Shown here: piece after piece, positions 56,716 through 64,000 of the stretch | How positions within the stretch are numbered: position 1 is the stretch's first letter | How the letters are laid out: each line of letters opens with the position of its first letter | DNA from: Lachnospiraceae bacterium | Lineage (GTDB): Bacteria; Bacillota; Clostridia; Lachnospirales; Lachnospiraceae | Length of the DNA stretch: 64,000 nt | Assembly: GCA_022776445.1 (NCBI GenBank) | Contig: JALFHZ010000122.1 | Coordinates: forward strand, 18,334 to 82,333 | Direction: 5' to 3' | Position numbers and translations under genes: made by a program | Notes under the pieces: generated by a model | Told to the model about the DNA's origin: nothing | The model's input: the letters and a program-made list of their open reading frames with translations, nothing else | Database searches by the model: none

Positions 56716-56773
56716 AAAAAAATACCAGGAACCGTATCTGCACTCCTTGGGAATGCATCTACCTTCCTGGTAT
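56716..56773 (-). terminator. terminator hairpin in the leader of the nickel-type importer
   Basis: ATACCAGGAA/TTCCTGGTAT outer stem (56722-56731 with 56764-56773) and inner arms TGCATTCC/GGAGTGCA form a long hairpin, followed by six to seven U that run directly into the GGAGG of the solute-binding gene. Since it stands between promoter and gene, it is probably an attenuator rather than the end of the upstream gene. Confidence 0.8.
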
Positions 56774-56868
56774 GATCCTTCTTCATTTATTCTGTTTTAT
56801 ATTGAACCAATAACGTTCCGTTTTAATCCGGGCACTTCAGTGCCGCAAACGACTTGTGCCGTCCACTG
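56774..56868 (-). promoter_or_regulatory. structured leader upstream of the attenuator, possible riboswitch
   Basis: About 95 nt of the predicted 5' leader. It can form GGCAC-TGAA-GTGCC (56831-56844) or, instead, pair CAGTG near its 5' end with CACTG of that hairpin, so two folds compete. No known riboswitch class was recognised; the NiCo consensus does not appear. Nickel or cofactor sensing is an inference from the downstream genes. Confidence 0.45.
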
Positions 56869-56874
56869 GCATCA

Positions 56875-56903
56875 ACTATAATGAAAAAAACGGGTTTCGT
56901 CAA
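56875..56903 (-). promoter_or_regulatory. promoter of the nickel-type importer operon
   Basis: -35 TTGACG (56898-56903), 17-bp spacer, -10 TATAGT (56875-56880). Transcription would begin near 56868, about 165 nt before the first gene. Confidence 0.75.
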
Positions 56904-56914
56904 GCCGCAAAAGC

Positions 56915-57562
56915 TCAAACGTTTGCGTGGCTTTTGAAATACTCCTGAATCACTTCATAAAGTTTCTCAGCCAGTGCGCGATGGCTCTCCTCATCCATAT
57001 GCAGCTGGTCCTGCTGACCGGGCACTGCCACCTGAGAAGCATCCACAAACAGGCAGTTACGCTGTCCGGCAACCTTTTCCACATGTGAAGAAAGTTCATG
57101 GGATTTCACTGCTGAGGAACGGTCAAATGTAATATAAATACTGTCCTTTACCGCATCCCCTATATGAATCGGAGATACAATCAGGATCTTCGGAATCGGA
57201 TATCCCTCACGATATGGGAAATGCAGAACCTCATCACACAGTGCACCGATTCCCGCAGCAATCACCCGCGGCTCCGCCTGAAAAATCGTCTTGCAGTCAT
57301 TCGTTCCAAGTGACAGGATAACCATATCCAGCGGCTGATGACTCTGCAGCGCGACCGGCAGAAACCGAAGACCATTCCGATTCGGTTCCAGCGGATCGTC
57401 CCATACGGTAGTACGTCCTCCCATCCCTTCCTCAATCACATAGTAATCCTCGCCCAGCAGTTTCTGCAGACGTCCGGTCCATCTTACATGCCTCGGATGA
57501 CGGCCGCCCGCCGGATTCGTTCCAAATGTATTCGAATCGCCAAAACACAAAATCGTTTTCAC
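56915..57562 (-). CDS. SGNH/GDSL-family hydrolase
   Basis: 215-residue esterase/lipase fold protein, cytoplasmic by lack of a signal. Block I FGDSNTFG carries the nucleophile serine, block III SLGTNDCK the oxyanion Asn, and block V DQLHMDEESH the Asp-His pair. Related enzymes include arylesterases and carbohydrate esterases; the substrate is unknown. The start is GTG at 57562 with AGGAGGG upstream. It follows the PIN-like gene by 13 nt and may be co-transcribed. Confidence 0.9.
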   Translation of the reverse strand: MKTILCFGDSNTFGTNPAGGRHPRHVRWTGRLQKLLGEDYYVIEEGMGGRTTVWDDPLEPNRNGLRFLPVALQSHQPLDMVILSLGTNDCKTIFQAEPRVIAAGIGALCDEVLHFPYREGYPIPKILIVSPIHIGDAVKDSIYITFDRSSAVKSHELSSHVEKVAGQRNCLFVDASQVAVPGQQDQLHMDEESHRALAEKLYEVIQEYFKSHANV

Positions 57563-57575
57563 TGTTTTTCCCTCC

Positions 57576-58571
57576 TTATAACCCCCGGATAATCTTAACG
57601 TGGCTGCGAATCACCGCATACACTGCGCCGCCCTTCTCCTGTCCGAATTTCTTCACCAGTGCCACATGGATCGCATTCAGATTCTTTCTCGGCAATGCAT
57701 TAATAATCCGCAGAATCAGATCCGTATCCGCAGGATTCATGCCGTTGCGGCCTAAAACCAGCTGCAGATACTCTCTCTCCCGCTGTTTTTTACTGTTGCT
57801 GTACCCGGCAGAAAGATAGCTGCGGCATTCCGGATTCTCCTTTAAAAAGCGATAGATTCCATTGCCTGCACGCTGTCCGAACTGATACTCCAGAATGTTG
57901 TGCATCATCGACATATTCGACATGCGAATCGTCTTGCAGAGAGACGTAAGGAATACCATATCCGTCTCCGGATCCCTGCTCCCGCACTCATGAAAGACCT
58001 GCATGATCTGCTCGCCCCAGCTGCCCATCTCCGGCTGCGGTGGCTCCTGCGGCTGCTGAATCTCTTCTTTCTCACAGATCGGCAAGACCACCTGATACGG
58101 CTCTTCCTCCATCACTTTCTCTTCTGCAAATTCCGCCTCTTTTTCCAGAAGCCCCGCATCCACATGACAGACTTCTGCTTCCGTCTCCTTCTGCTGTCTC
58201 CGCACAATCTTTTCGCATTCCGTTCCGCGGATCCGGCGCACATTACACGCACGCTGTTTCCAGTAGCGAACAGCCGCATCATATCCCATATCATTGGATA
58301 CAATGATATACTCCTTGTCCGGTTCCTGCTTGATGCAGTAGCCAAGCTCTGTTACCAGCTGGAAATCCAGAGCATTCTGTCCGCCGAAGCATTTAATCCA
58401 CCGGATCGTTCCGATCTTCTGTTCAATCAGACGGATAATCCGGTCATAACTCATATGAGCACTTTTATCCGTATAAAACACCAGGATCTCATCTTCCGCA
58501 CAAAGGACATCCACAAGCTCCACCCAAATTTCATTTACATTTTCACTGTCTATCAAATAAGTTTTTTTCAT
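57576..58571 (-). CDS. PIN/NYN-like nuclease domain protein with C-terminal repeats
   Basis: About 331 residues. The N-terminal 130 residues resemble a PIN/NYN fold: YLIDSENVN with the first acidic residue, a central LDFQLVTELG, and IIVSNDMGYDAAV, giving three to four acidic residues for a metal-dependent RNase. A Glu/Gln/Pro-rich linker (about 140-190) follows. The C-terminus holds two similar helical units of about 50 residues, each ending in an FGQ..G...Y-like pattern. GGAGAG precedes the ATG at 58571. It diverges from the merR gene. No toxin-antitoxin partner is evident. Confidence 0.72.
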   Translation of the reverse strand: MKKTYLIDSENVNEIWVELVDVLCAEDEILVFYTDKSAHMSYDRIIRLIEQKIGTIRWIKCFGGQNALDFQLVTELGYCIKQEPDKEYIIVSNDMGYDAAVRYWKQRACNVRRIRGTECEKIVRRQQKETEAEVCHVDAGLLEKEAEFAEEKVMEEEPYQVVLPICEKEEIQQPQEPPQPEMGSWGEQIMQVFHECGSRDPETDMVFLTSLCKTIRMSNMSMMHNILEYQFGQRAGNGIYRFLKENPECRSYLSAGYSNSKKQREREYLQLVLGRNGMNPADTDLILRIINALPRKNLNAIHVALVKKFGQEKGGAVYAVIRSHVKIIRGL

Positions 58572-58746
58572 CGTAATCTCTCCACAGTCTTGAATTATCA
58601 CTTTCTATTATACACACTGTCCAAAATATTTTCCACAAGTGTTTGATTTTCTCTCTGGACAACTTGAAAACTCTATTGTAACATTAGACTTATCATCTGC
58701 TGCAAAAGCCACCGTCCATCTGCTTTTCTTCCGGAAAGGAGCCTTA

Positions 58747-59592
58747 ATGAAAGGAAATTATTTAAGTATCGGTGAAATGGCGCGTATTAATAACACTACC
58801 GTTCCCACACTCAGACTCTACGATTCACTCGGACTTTTAAAACCATACTACACCGATCAGGAAACGCGCTACCGCTATTACGACATCAAGCAGAATGCCC
58901 GATTCGACATGATCCAGTATATGAAAGAACTCGGTATGGAACTGAAAGAAATCCAGGCCGTTCTGGATTCCGAAGATCTGCGCCAGATCGAATCCGTCCT
59001 GATCCGCAAGCGGGAGCAGACCATTCACGACATCGAGCATCTGAAGATTCAGCGTGATGCCATTGACCGTGCCATCAACAGCATTGAACGCTACAGCAAA
59101 TCCCCTTCCCGCGGCACCATAACGCTGGAATACATCCCATCCCGGCGGATCTTTTCCATGGAAACGAATCTCAATTTTTATGAACACGATATCGATACCT
59201 ATGAGCTGATCCTGAAACAGCTGAAAAATGACCTTCTGGACCACGAAGTGCCCCCGGTCTATTACTGCAACGCAGGTACACTTCTGAAAAAAGAGGACTT
59301 TCTGCAGGAACATTTTGTTTCACACAAAATCTTTGTCTTTGTGGATGAACATTTTCCGCTGATCCACAATACGGAAATCATCGAGAACAACATGTATGCC
59401 TGCATCTATCTGGATGATTTTGACGCAGAACAGGAATACGGCAGGCAGCTGCTCTCGCACTGTCATCAGCAGCACTATGAAATTGTCGGAGACTACATCT
59501 GCGAAGTGCTCACAGAATTCAATGTATTTGACTGTGACAAACGTTCCATGTTCCTGCGCCTGCAGGTTCCTGTAAGCTTTCAGAAACAGTAA
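58747..59592 (+). CDS. MerR-family regulator with GyrI-like effector domain
   Basis: About 281 residues: winged helix with YLSIGEMARINNTTVPTLRL, the helix-turn-helix and RYRYYD wing, a dimerising coiled coil (about 75-115), then a ligand domain of BmrR/GyrI type that should bind an organic molecule. The ATG at 58747 follows AAGGAG by 5 nt; an upstream ATG frame has no site. The next gene downstream has a promoter with the 19-bp spacer and dyad typical of MerR control, so it is the likely target. Confidence 0.9.
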   Translation: MKGNYLSIGEMARINNTTVPTLRLYDSLGLLKPYYTDQETRYRYYDIKQNARFDMIQYMKELGMELKEIQAVLDSEDLRQIESVLIRKREQTIHDIEHLKIQRDAIDRAINSIERYSKSPSRGTITLEYIPSRRIFSMETNLNFYEHDIDTYELILKQLKNDLLDHEVPPVYYCNAGTLLKKEDFLQEHFVSHKIFVFVDEHFPLIHNTEIIENNMYACIYLDDFDAEQEYGRQLLSHCHQQHYEIVGDYICEVLTEFNVFDCDKRSMFLRLQVPVSFQKQ

Positions 59593-59633
59593 AACCGACT
59601 GTCGGACAGCGATATATTTTTTTCAAAAACCGC

Positions 59634-59664
59634 TTGACTCTCTCCTTACATGAGACAGTACAAT
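59634..59664 (+). promoter_or_regulatory. MerR-type promoter with 19-bp spacer
   Basis: -35 TTGACT (59634-59639), 19-bp spacer, -10 TACAAT (59659-59664). The spacer carries a dyad, ACTCTCTC and GAGACAGT around a 7-nt centre, with one mismatch. Over-long spacers with a central dyad are the mark of promoters activated by MerR proteins through DNA twisting. Confidence 0.8.
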
Positions 59665-59714
59665 ATAGTTAGTTGATAATTAATTAACAAACAAATCAAA
59701 GGAGGTTTCATTTT

Positions 59715-60746
59715 ATGGAGAAGATTAAAGTTGTTCAGTATGGCTGTGGCAAGATGAGTAAGTATACACTTCGTTATCTTTATGAGACCGGCTGCCAGAT
59801 CGTGGGTGCCATCGACAACAACCCGGCTATCGTGGGCATGGATGTCGGCGACTATGCAGGTCTTGGCATCAAAACCGGCGTACTGATCAGTGACAAGGCG
59901 GACGAAGTTCTCGACAATACCGATCCGGATATCGCAGTAGTAACCCTGTTCAGTCTGGTAAGTGACTGCTTCCCGCATTATATGAAATGCCTGGAGCGCG
60001 GCATCAGCGTGATCAGTACCTGTGAAGAAGCTACTTACTGCTGGACCACCGATCCGGTAAGAGCCAATATTCTGGACGTGACCGCAAAAGCAAACGGCTG
60101 TACCTTCGTAGGAAGCGGTATGGAGGATATCTTCTGGGTAAATATGGTCGGCATGGTTGCAGGCGGCTGCCACAAAATTGAGAAAATTGAAGGTGCTGTC
60201 AGCTACAACGTAGAAGACTACGGTCTGGCACTGGCAAAGGCACACGGTGTAGGCCTGACTCCGGAAGAATTTGAGAACCAGATCGCTCATCCGGAAGAAA
60301 TCGAACCGTCTTATGTATGGAACTCCAACGAGGCACTGGCTTCCAAGATGGGCTGGACCATCAAGAGCCAGACACAGAAATGTGTTCCGTATTTCCATGA
60401 CAGCGACCTCTACTCTTCCACCCTGGGTGCTACCATTCCAAAAGGAAACTGCATCGGCATGGCTGCAGTCGTAACCACGGAAACCTTCCAGGGACCGATC
60501 ATCGAAACACAGTGTATCGGCAAGGTTTACGGACCGGATGACGGTGATATGTGTGACTGGAAGATCACCGGCGAACCGGATACCGAGTTCCACGTAGTAA
60601 AACCGGCTACCGTTGAGCACACCTGCGCAACCATCGTAAACCGTATCCCGTCTGTGCTGCGTGCACCGGCAGGACTGGTAACCATGGATCAGCTGGAAGA
60701 GATCGCATATCCGACTTATCCGATGGAGTTCTATCTGAATAAATAA
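59715..60746 (+). CDS. DapB-like NAD(P)-dependent dehydrogenase
   Basis: 343-residue oxidoreductase with an N-terminal Rossmann domain ([20 protein letters not shown], then IVGAIDNNP) like dihydrodipicolinate reductase, but longer and with a different C-terminal domain. Length and pattern fit the 2,4-diaminopentanoate dehydrogenase group of amino-acid fermenting Clostridia; this is a suggestion, since no ornithine pathway genes are nearby. AAAGGAGG precedes the ATG. It is expected to be controlled by the MerR protein just upstream. Confidence 0.75.
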   Translation: MEKIKVVQYGCGKMSKYTLRYLYETGCQIVGAIDNNPAIVGMDVGDYAGLGIKTGVLISDKADEVLDNTDPDIAVVTLFSLVSDCFPHYMKCLERGISVISTCEEATYCWTTDPVRANILDVTAKANGCTFVGSGMEDIFWVNMVGMVAGGCHKIEKIEGAVSYNVEDYGLALAKAHGVGLTPEEFENQIAHPEEIEPSYVWNSNEALASKMGWTIKSQTQKCVPYFHDSDLYSSTLGATIPKGNCIGMAAVVTTETFQGPIIETQCIGKVYGPDDGDMCDWKITGEPDTEFHVVKPATVEHTCATIVNRIPSVLRAPAGLVTMDQLEEIAYPTYPMEFYLNK

Positions 60747-60749
60747 GTT

Positions 60750-60787
60750 AAAGCCTGTCAAAGACATTCAATCTTTGACAGGCTTTT
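60750..60787 (+). terminator. terminator after the DapB-like gene
   Basis: AAAGCCTGTCAAAGA paired with TCTTTGACAGGCTTTT, perfect 15-bp stem with a 7-nt loop and T run; A-run on the other side lets it act for the convergent kinase gene too. Confidence 0.92.
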
Positions 60788-60837
60788 CTGTTACCGCGAT
60801 ACGAAATCCAGGCCGCATTTCTCCCTGTTCGCCACCT

Positions 60838-62142
60838 TTATCCCCCGCACCTGGCCACAATCTTCACCATGGCGGTAAAAACAGAGTCATCATAATCCAT
60901 ATCAAATTCATCACCGGGCTGATTTAAGATCCGGTGAATGCTTAAGATTCCCAGACCGCCGTCCTTTTTGCTGGAAATAAGTTTCCCGTCCCTCTGCCGG
61001 ATCTGGCCGCAGTAAGAATTTTCCACCAGCATCATCAGATGGTCCTCTGTCCACCTGGCCTGCAGCCGGATAAATCTTCCGTCCTTCATCCTTTGACAGG
61101 CCTCCATTGCGTTCTCAAGAAGATTTCCTATTACAATGCAGAGCGTCAGATCGTCAACAGGCACATGAGCCGAGAGATCCAATTGCGCCGAAAAACGGAT
61201 CTGCGCCTTCTCTGCCCTGGCTGCATATTCATTGAGCAGTCCGTTGACCGCCTGATTCTGGCAGAATACGGTCTCCGCCGATGTATCAAGTTCCTCCTGA
61301 AGCTTCTGCAGATACCGCACCACTTCCGCCTTGTCCATATGGAGCAAAGCGTGGACATGATGCCGGAAATCGTGCCGGATGATCCGAACCTGTTCCATAT
61401 AATCGAGGCTCTGATTGTAATGCTCCCTCTGCTGCGCGATCAGCTGTCTGGCAAACCGCAGCTCCTCCTCTGTTTTCTTCCGGTTCAGAAGTTCCAGAAT
61501 GCTGTTTAAAAGCATAATGTAAAGCACCAGGATCATGGCACAGAGAAAAAGGAAGAACAGGATGTCCCCCATCCCTCTCTGAAACAATTGATCGGAAGCG
61601 AACACCGTATGGCTGCCGATAAAAAGAACCAGCAGAAAGGCACTGGGAAAAATAAAAAGCAGGACGGCATTTTTCACGGAAAGCTGATCAAAAAGGCTGT
61701 TTACGCGTTTTTTCAGCCAGAACCGCACTAAACAATAATAACCGCAGGCTGCTGCGAAAGATACGATCACGCGGATCTGACTGTCGGACAGCCCGGCTCT
61801 TCCCCGGAGCATCCAGACCGCAAGATCATTCAGAGAGGCGGCCAGGTGAACAAACAGTCCGGCGGAGGCGTAAAGAAACGCCTTTTTTATGGGATCTCCG
61901 CGAAAGAATACAAGGAGCACCAGAAAAAACAGAAAGATAAAAATACCTCTTATCACAAAAAATACATCATGACTGACATGCAGCAATGACTCCGCCGATA
62001 CCATGATGACCCAAAGATAGCAGGATACGGCGGCAATGTTTTCCCGGCTGCCGTATTGCGGTTCCAGGCAAACGAAAATAGGCATCATACATACGCTCAT
62101 ATAGATCAGATTTAAGAACAGCCCACAGGCAAAATCATTCAT
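60838..62142 (-). CDS. GHKL sensor histidine kinase (LytTR-partner type)
   Basis: 434 residues: about six membrane segments in the first 220 residues, then a cytoplasmic kinase. The phosphorylated His lies in IRHDFRHHVHAL; the ATPase has NLLENAMEAC and GGLGILSI, placing it with the AgrC/NatK-like group that pairs with LytTR regulators. No extracellular sensing domain is evident, so a membrane or intracellular signal is likely. It lies 28 nt behind the regulator gene on the same strand. Confidence 0.9.
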   Translation of the reverse strand: MNDFACGLFLNLIYMSVCMMPIFVCLEPQYGSRENIAAVSCYLWVIMVSAESLLHVSHDVFFVIRGIFIFLFFLVLLVFFRGDPIKKAFLYASAGLFVHLAASLNDLAVWMLRGRAGLSDSQIRVIVSFAAACGYYCLVRFWLKKRVNSLFDQLSVKNAVLLFIFPSAFLLVLFIGSHTVFASDQLFQRGMGDILFFLFLCAMILVLYIMLLNSILELLNRKKTEEELRFARQLIAQQREHYNQSLDYMEQVRIIRHDFRHHVHALLHMDKAEVVRYLQKLQEELDTSAETVFCQNQAVNGLLNEYAARAEKAQIRFSAQLDLSAHVPVDDLTLCIVIGNLLENAMEACQRMKDGRFIRLQARWTEDHLMMLVENSYCGQIRQRDGKLISSKKDGGLGILSIHRILNQPGDEFDMDYDDSVFTAMVKIVARCGG

Positions 62143-62170
62143 GGCAACCTCTTTTTCTTTATTCCGTCTC

Positions 62171-62878
62171 CTATTTCAGGCAGTACCGGTAATAGGCATG
62201 CTTGCTCTGCTTGTAGCAATTGCGCGATACAGGCACAATGGCTCCTCCGTTCATTTTAAAACAGGAGTCCTCCAGCTCTGCCGCATACTGCAGATTCACA
62301 ATGTAGCTCTGATGACAGCGCAGGAAATCCTCATTTCCCTCCAGCTCTTTCTGGATCCAGGACAACTTCTGCCCGATGGAAATCACTCTTCCGTCCGAAA
62401 GAGTCACAAAAACACGGTGAAGCCTGTTTTCAAAATATACCACCTTGTCAAGCTGGAGCCTGACAGGGACACGGTCATGGATCACCGGCAATACTGCCTT
62501 ATGAAGTCCCAGCTTCTGCGCTGTTACACGTTCCATGGTCTCCCGGAAGGTCTCCTCCGCCACCGGCTTCAGCAGAAAACCGGAAGCATTTACCCGGTAT
62601 CCGTCCACGGCCGCCTCCAAAGATGACGTGATAAATACAATGACCGGATTCGGATTTCTTCCCCTGAGACAATCTGCTCCCTGGATCCCCGTCATGCCGG
62701 GCATGAGCACATCCAGAAGATAGAGCCCATACTCCTCCCCGGAAGCGATGAGCCCATCCATGGAAGCATAGACATCGATTCTGATATCAATCTCCTTATC
62801 CCTGAAAAACTCTTTCGTATATTCTTCTATGATCCGGCATTCCTCCGGCGTGTCATCACATAACGCTATCTTCAGCAT
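62171..62878 (-). CDS. LytTR-family response regulator
   Basis: About 235 residues: receiver domain starting LKIALCDDTPEE with phosphoacceptor Asp in YLLDVLMPGMTG, and a C-terminal LytTR DNA-binding domain (about 135-235, YFENRLHRVFVTL and FLRCHQSYIVNL). The ATG at 62878 has AGGTGG 5 nt upstream; the GTG at 62887 overlaps it. It leads the kinase gene and diverges from a symporter gene, its probable target. Confidence 0.92.
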   Translation of the reverse strand: MLKIALCDDTPEECRIIEEYTKEFFRDKEIDIRIDVYASMDGLIASGEEYGLYLLDVLMPGMTGIQGADCLRGRNPNPVIVFITSSLEAAVDGYRVNASGFLLKPVAEETFRETMERVTAQKLGLHKAVLPVIHDRVPVRLQLDKVVYFENRLHRVFVTLSDGRVISIGQKLSWIQKELEGNEDFLRCHQSYIVNLQYAAELEDSCFKMNGGAIVPVSRNCYKQSKHAYYRYCLK

Positions 62879-62958
62879 ATTGACCACCTCTGCATCTTAT
62901 TTTATTATTTTATTTGGCCCCGGGCTCTAAGTCAAGCTTTCAAAAGCTGAAGTGTCAT

Positions 62959-62985
62959 ATTCGGTATCCTTTTTGCATTTTTGGT
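62959..62985 (+). promoter_or_regulatory. possible LytTR direct repeats before the symporter gene
   Basis: ATTCGGT (62959-62965) and TTTTGGT (62979-62985) are imperfect direct repeats 20 bp apart, close to the two-site spacing used by LytTR regulators. A -10 TATAGT lies at 63011-63016 with no good -35, as expected for an activated promoter. The match is weak. Confidence 0.35.
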
Positions 62986-63053
62986 TGTTTTTACCATATT
63001 TTCTCTGTGTTATAGTAAATATACAAACATTTTATATAAAGGAGGGCATTTGT

Positions 63054-64000
63054 ATGAGCTCTAACATCCTTGTAACCATCATCGTTATTGTCTATCTGCT
63101 TTTCATGCTGTGGATCGGCTGGTACTCGTCCACAAAGATCACCAGCAACACGGACTTCATGGTAGCAGGCCGCCGTCTCGGACCGCTGCTGATGGCAGGT
63201 ACACTGGCTGCTACAGAAATCGGCGGCGGAAGCTCCCTTGGCGTTGTCCAGAACGGTATGTCGGGCTTCGGTCTCAGCGCTTCCTGGTATATCACCACCA
63301 TGGGAATCGCATTTATCATCTTAAGCTTCGTAGCTCCAAAATTCCGCGCGGCAACGGTAAAGACCGTTCCTGAGTATTTCCGCAGACGCTACGGAAAAGC
63401 CTGCGGTCTTATTACCGCCATCATCATGCTTCTTCCTCTGGTAGGTCTGACAGCCGGACAGTTTATCGCTTCCGCTGTTATCCTTTCCACCATGCTGAAT
63501 ATTGATTATCAGATGGCCGTTATCATCGTAGCCGTAGTTGTTACCGTATACTCCATCATGGGCGGTCTCTGGAGTGTTACTCTCACCGACTTTGTCCAGG
63601 TATTCCTGATCGTGATCGGCATGATCATCGCAGTTCCCTTTGCAATGAACTACGCCGGCGGATGGAGCAATGTAGCTGCAAATATTCCCGAAGGAACCAT
63701 GAACCTGTTTGAGGGCTATGATCTTTTCGGCATCATCTCCCTTGTTATCATGTATACGGCCACCTTCTCCGTAGGCCAGGAGGCAGTATCCCGATTCTAT
63801 GCCGCAAAAGATGAAAAGGCAGCCAAAGGCGGCGCATGGCTGGCTGCTCTCGTGAACTTCATCTATGCCTTTATTCCTACCATCCTTGGAATCATTACGC
63901 TGGCTCTTATCAACATGGGCAAATTCAGTGCGGCGCAGTTCGAATCTGTCGGTGCCCGCTACGCGCTTCCGGTTCTGGCGATTAACACGATGCCGGCCCT
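63054..64000 (+). CDS. sodium:solute symporter, SSS family (N-terminal part)
   Basis: The first 315 codons of a sodium-coupled transporter; the gene continues beyond the right edge. At least seven or eight hydrophobic segments are visible, with FMVAGRRLGPLL, ATEIGGGSSLG and TVPEYFRRRYG, which are SSS-family features (PutP, PanF, DhlC relatives). AGGAGGG precedes the ATG. It is divergent from the LytTR two-component genes, similar to other transporter genes controlled by such pairs. The solute (organic acid, amino acid or sugar) is not clear. Confidence 0.9.
   Translation, partial: MSSNILVTIIVIVYLLFMLWIGWYSSTKITSNTDFMVAGRRLGPLLMAGTLAATEIGGGSSLGVVQNGMSGFGLSASWYITTMGIAFIILSFVAPKFRAATVKTVPEYFRRRYGKACGLITAIIMLLPLVGLTAGQFIASAVILSTMLNIDYQMAVIIVAVVVTVYSIMGGLWSVTLTDFVQVFLIVIGMIIAVPFAMNYAGGWSNVAANIPEGTMNLFEGYDLFGIISLVIMYTATFSVGQEAVSRFYAAKDEKAAKGGAWLAALVNFIYAFIPTILGIITLALINMGKFSAAQFESVGARYALPVLAINTMPA

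Noticed and set aside
56774-56868. NiCo or cobalamin riboswitch in the importer leader
   Set aside because: The conserved sequence blocks of those classes are not visible; left as an unclassified leader.

Overview
The window looks like chromosomal DNA of a Gram-positive, endospore-lineage anaerobe of the Clostridia, most likely a Lachnospiraceae. This is inferred from gene content and protein style only: a Firmicutes-type dcw cluster, a YlmC/YmxH-family protein, a Spo0E-like phosphatase, a large 2-hydroxyacyl-CoA dehydratase-activase protein, strong AGGAGG ribosome sites and many TTG/GTG starts. Most genes are on the minus strand. I see no rRNA, tRNA, CRISPR array, insertion sequence or prophage.

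Layout. 1-10030 (minus): cell wall and division cluster, transcribed mraZ, rsmH, ftsL-like, two class B penicillin-binding proteins, mraY, murD, ftsW, murA (cut by the left edge). A promoter and five MraZ boxes precede mraZ. 10091-11231: lgt with a 51-residue Spo0E-like gene coupled behind it. 11397-17723: ychF (+), then lysA, pyk, a rhomboid-like membrane protein and corA (minus). 17723-21961: a 1412-residue acyl-CoA dehydratase activase-type protein (+). 21962-22760: no protein gene; a consensus promoter drives about 580 nt of hairpin-rich sequence on the minus strand, the best candidate here for an undescribed large structured RNA. 22761-26892: marR plus a heterodimeric ABC exporter. 27019-32779: an uncharacterised run of SNF2 helicase, ParB-like/BMP fusion and metallophosphoesterase. 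32831-37667: argS, aroD, efp, yqeG, nrdR, ylmC (with an apparent frame break at a run of nine A). 37716-44089: a sugar ABC uptake locus with LacI regulator, DUF624 protein and an MBL-fold lipoprotein. 44163-50528: a membrane protein of unknown function, pepV, yqeY, prfC, coaBC and divergent coaX. 50596-56903: larC behind a five-gene nickel/peptide-type ABC importer whose leader contains a terminator hairpin just before the first ribosome site. 56915-60787: SGNH hydrolase, PIN-like protein, MerR regulator and a DapB-like dehydrogenase with a 19-bp-spacer MerR-type promoter. 60838-64000: GHKL sensor kinase and LytTR regulator, divergent from a sodium:solute symporter cut by the right edge.

How it fits together. 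The left third is housekeeping envelope synthesis. LarC next to a nickel-type importer suggests nickel supply for the nickel-pincer cofactor. The sugar importer lacks its own ATPase, as is usual for CUT1 systems that share MsmX-type ATPases. The LytTR two-component pair probably controls the divergent symporter. All functions are by recognition of motifs in the translated sequence; no database search was run.
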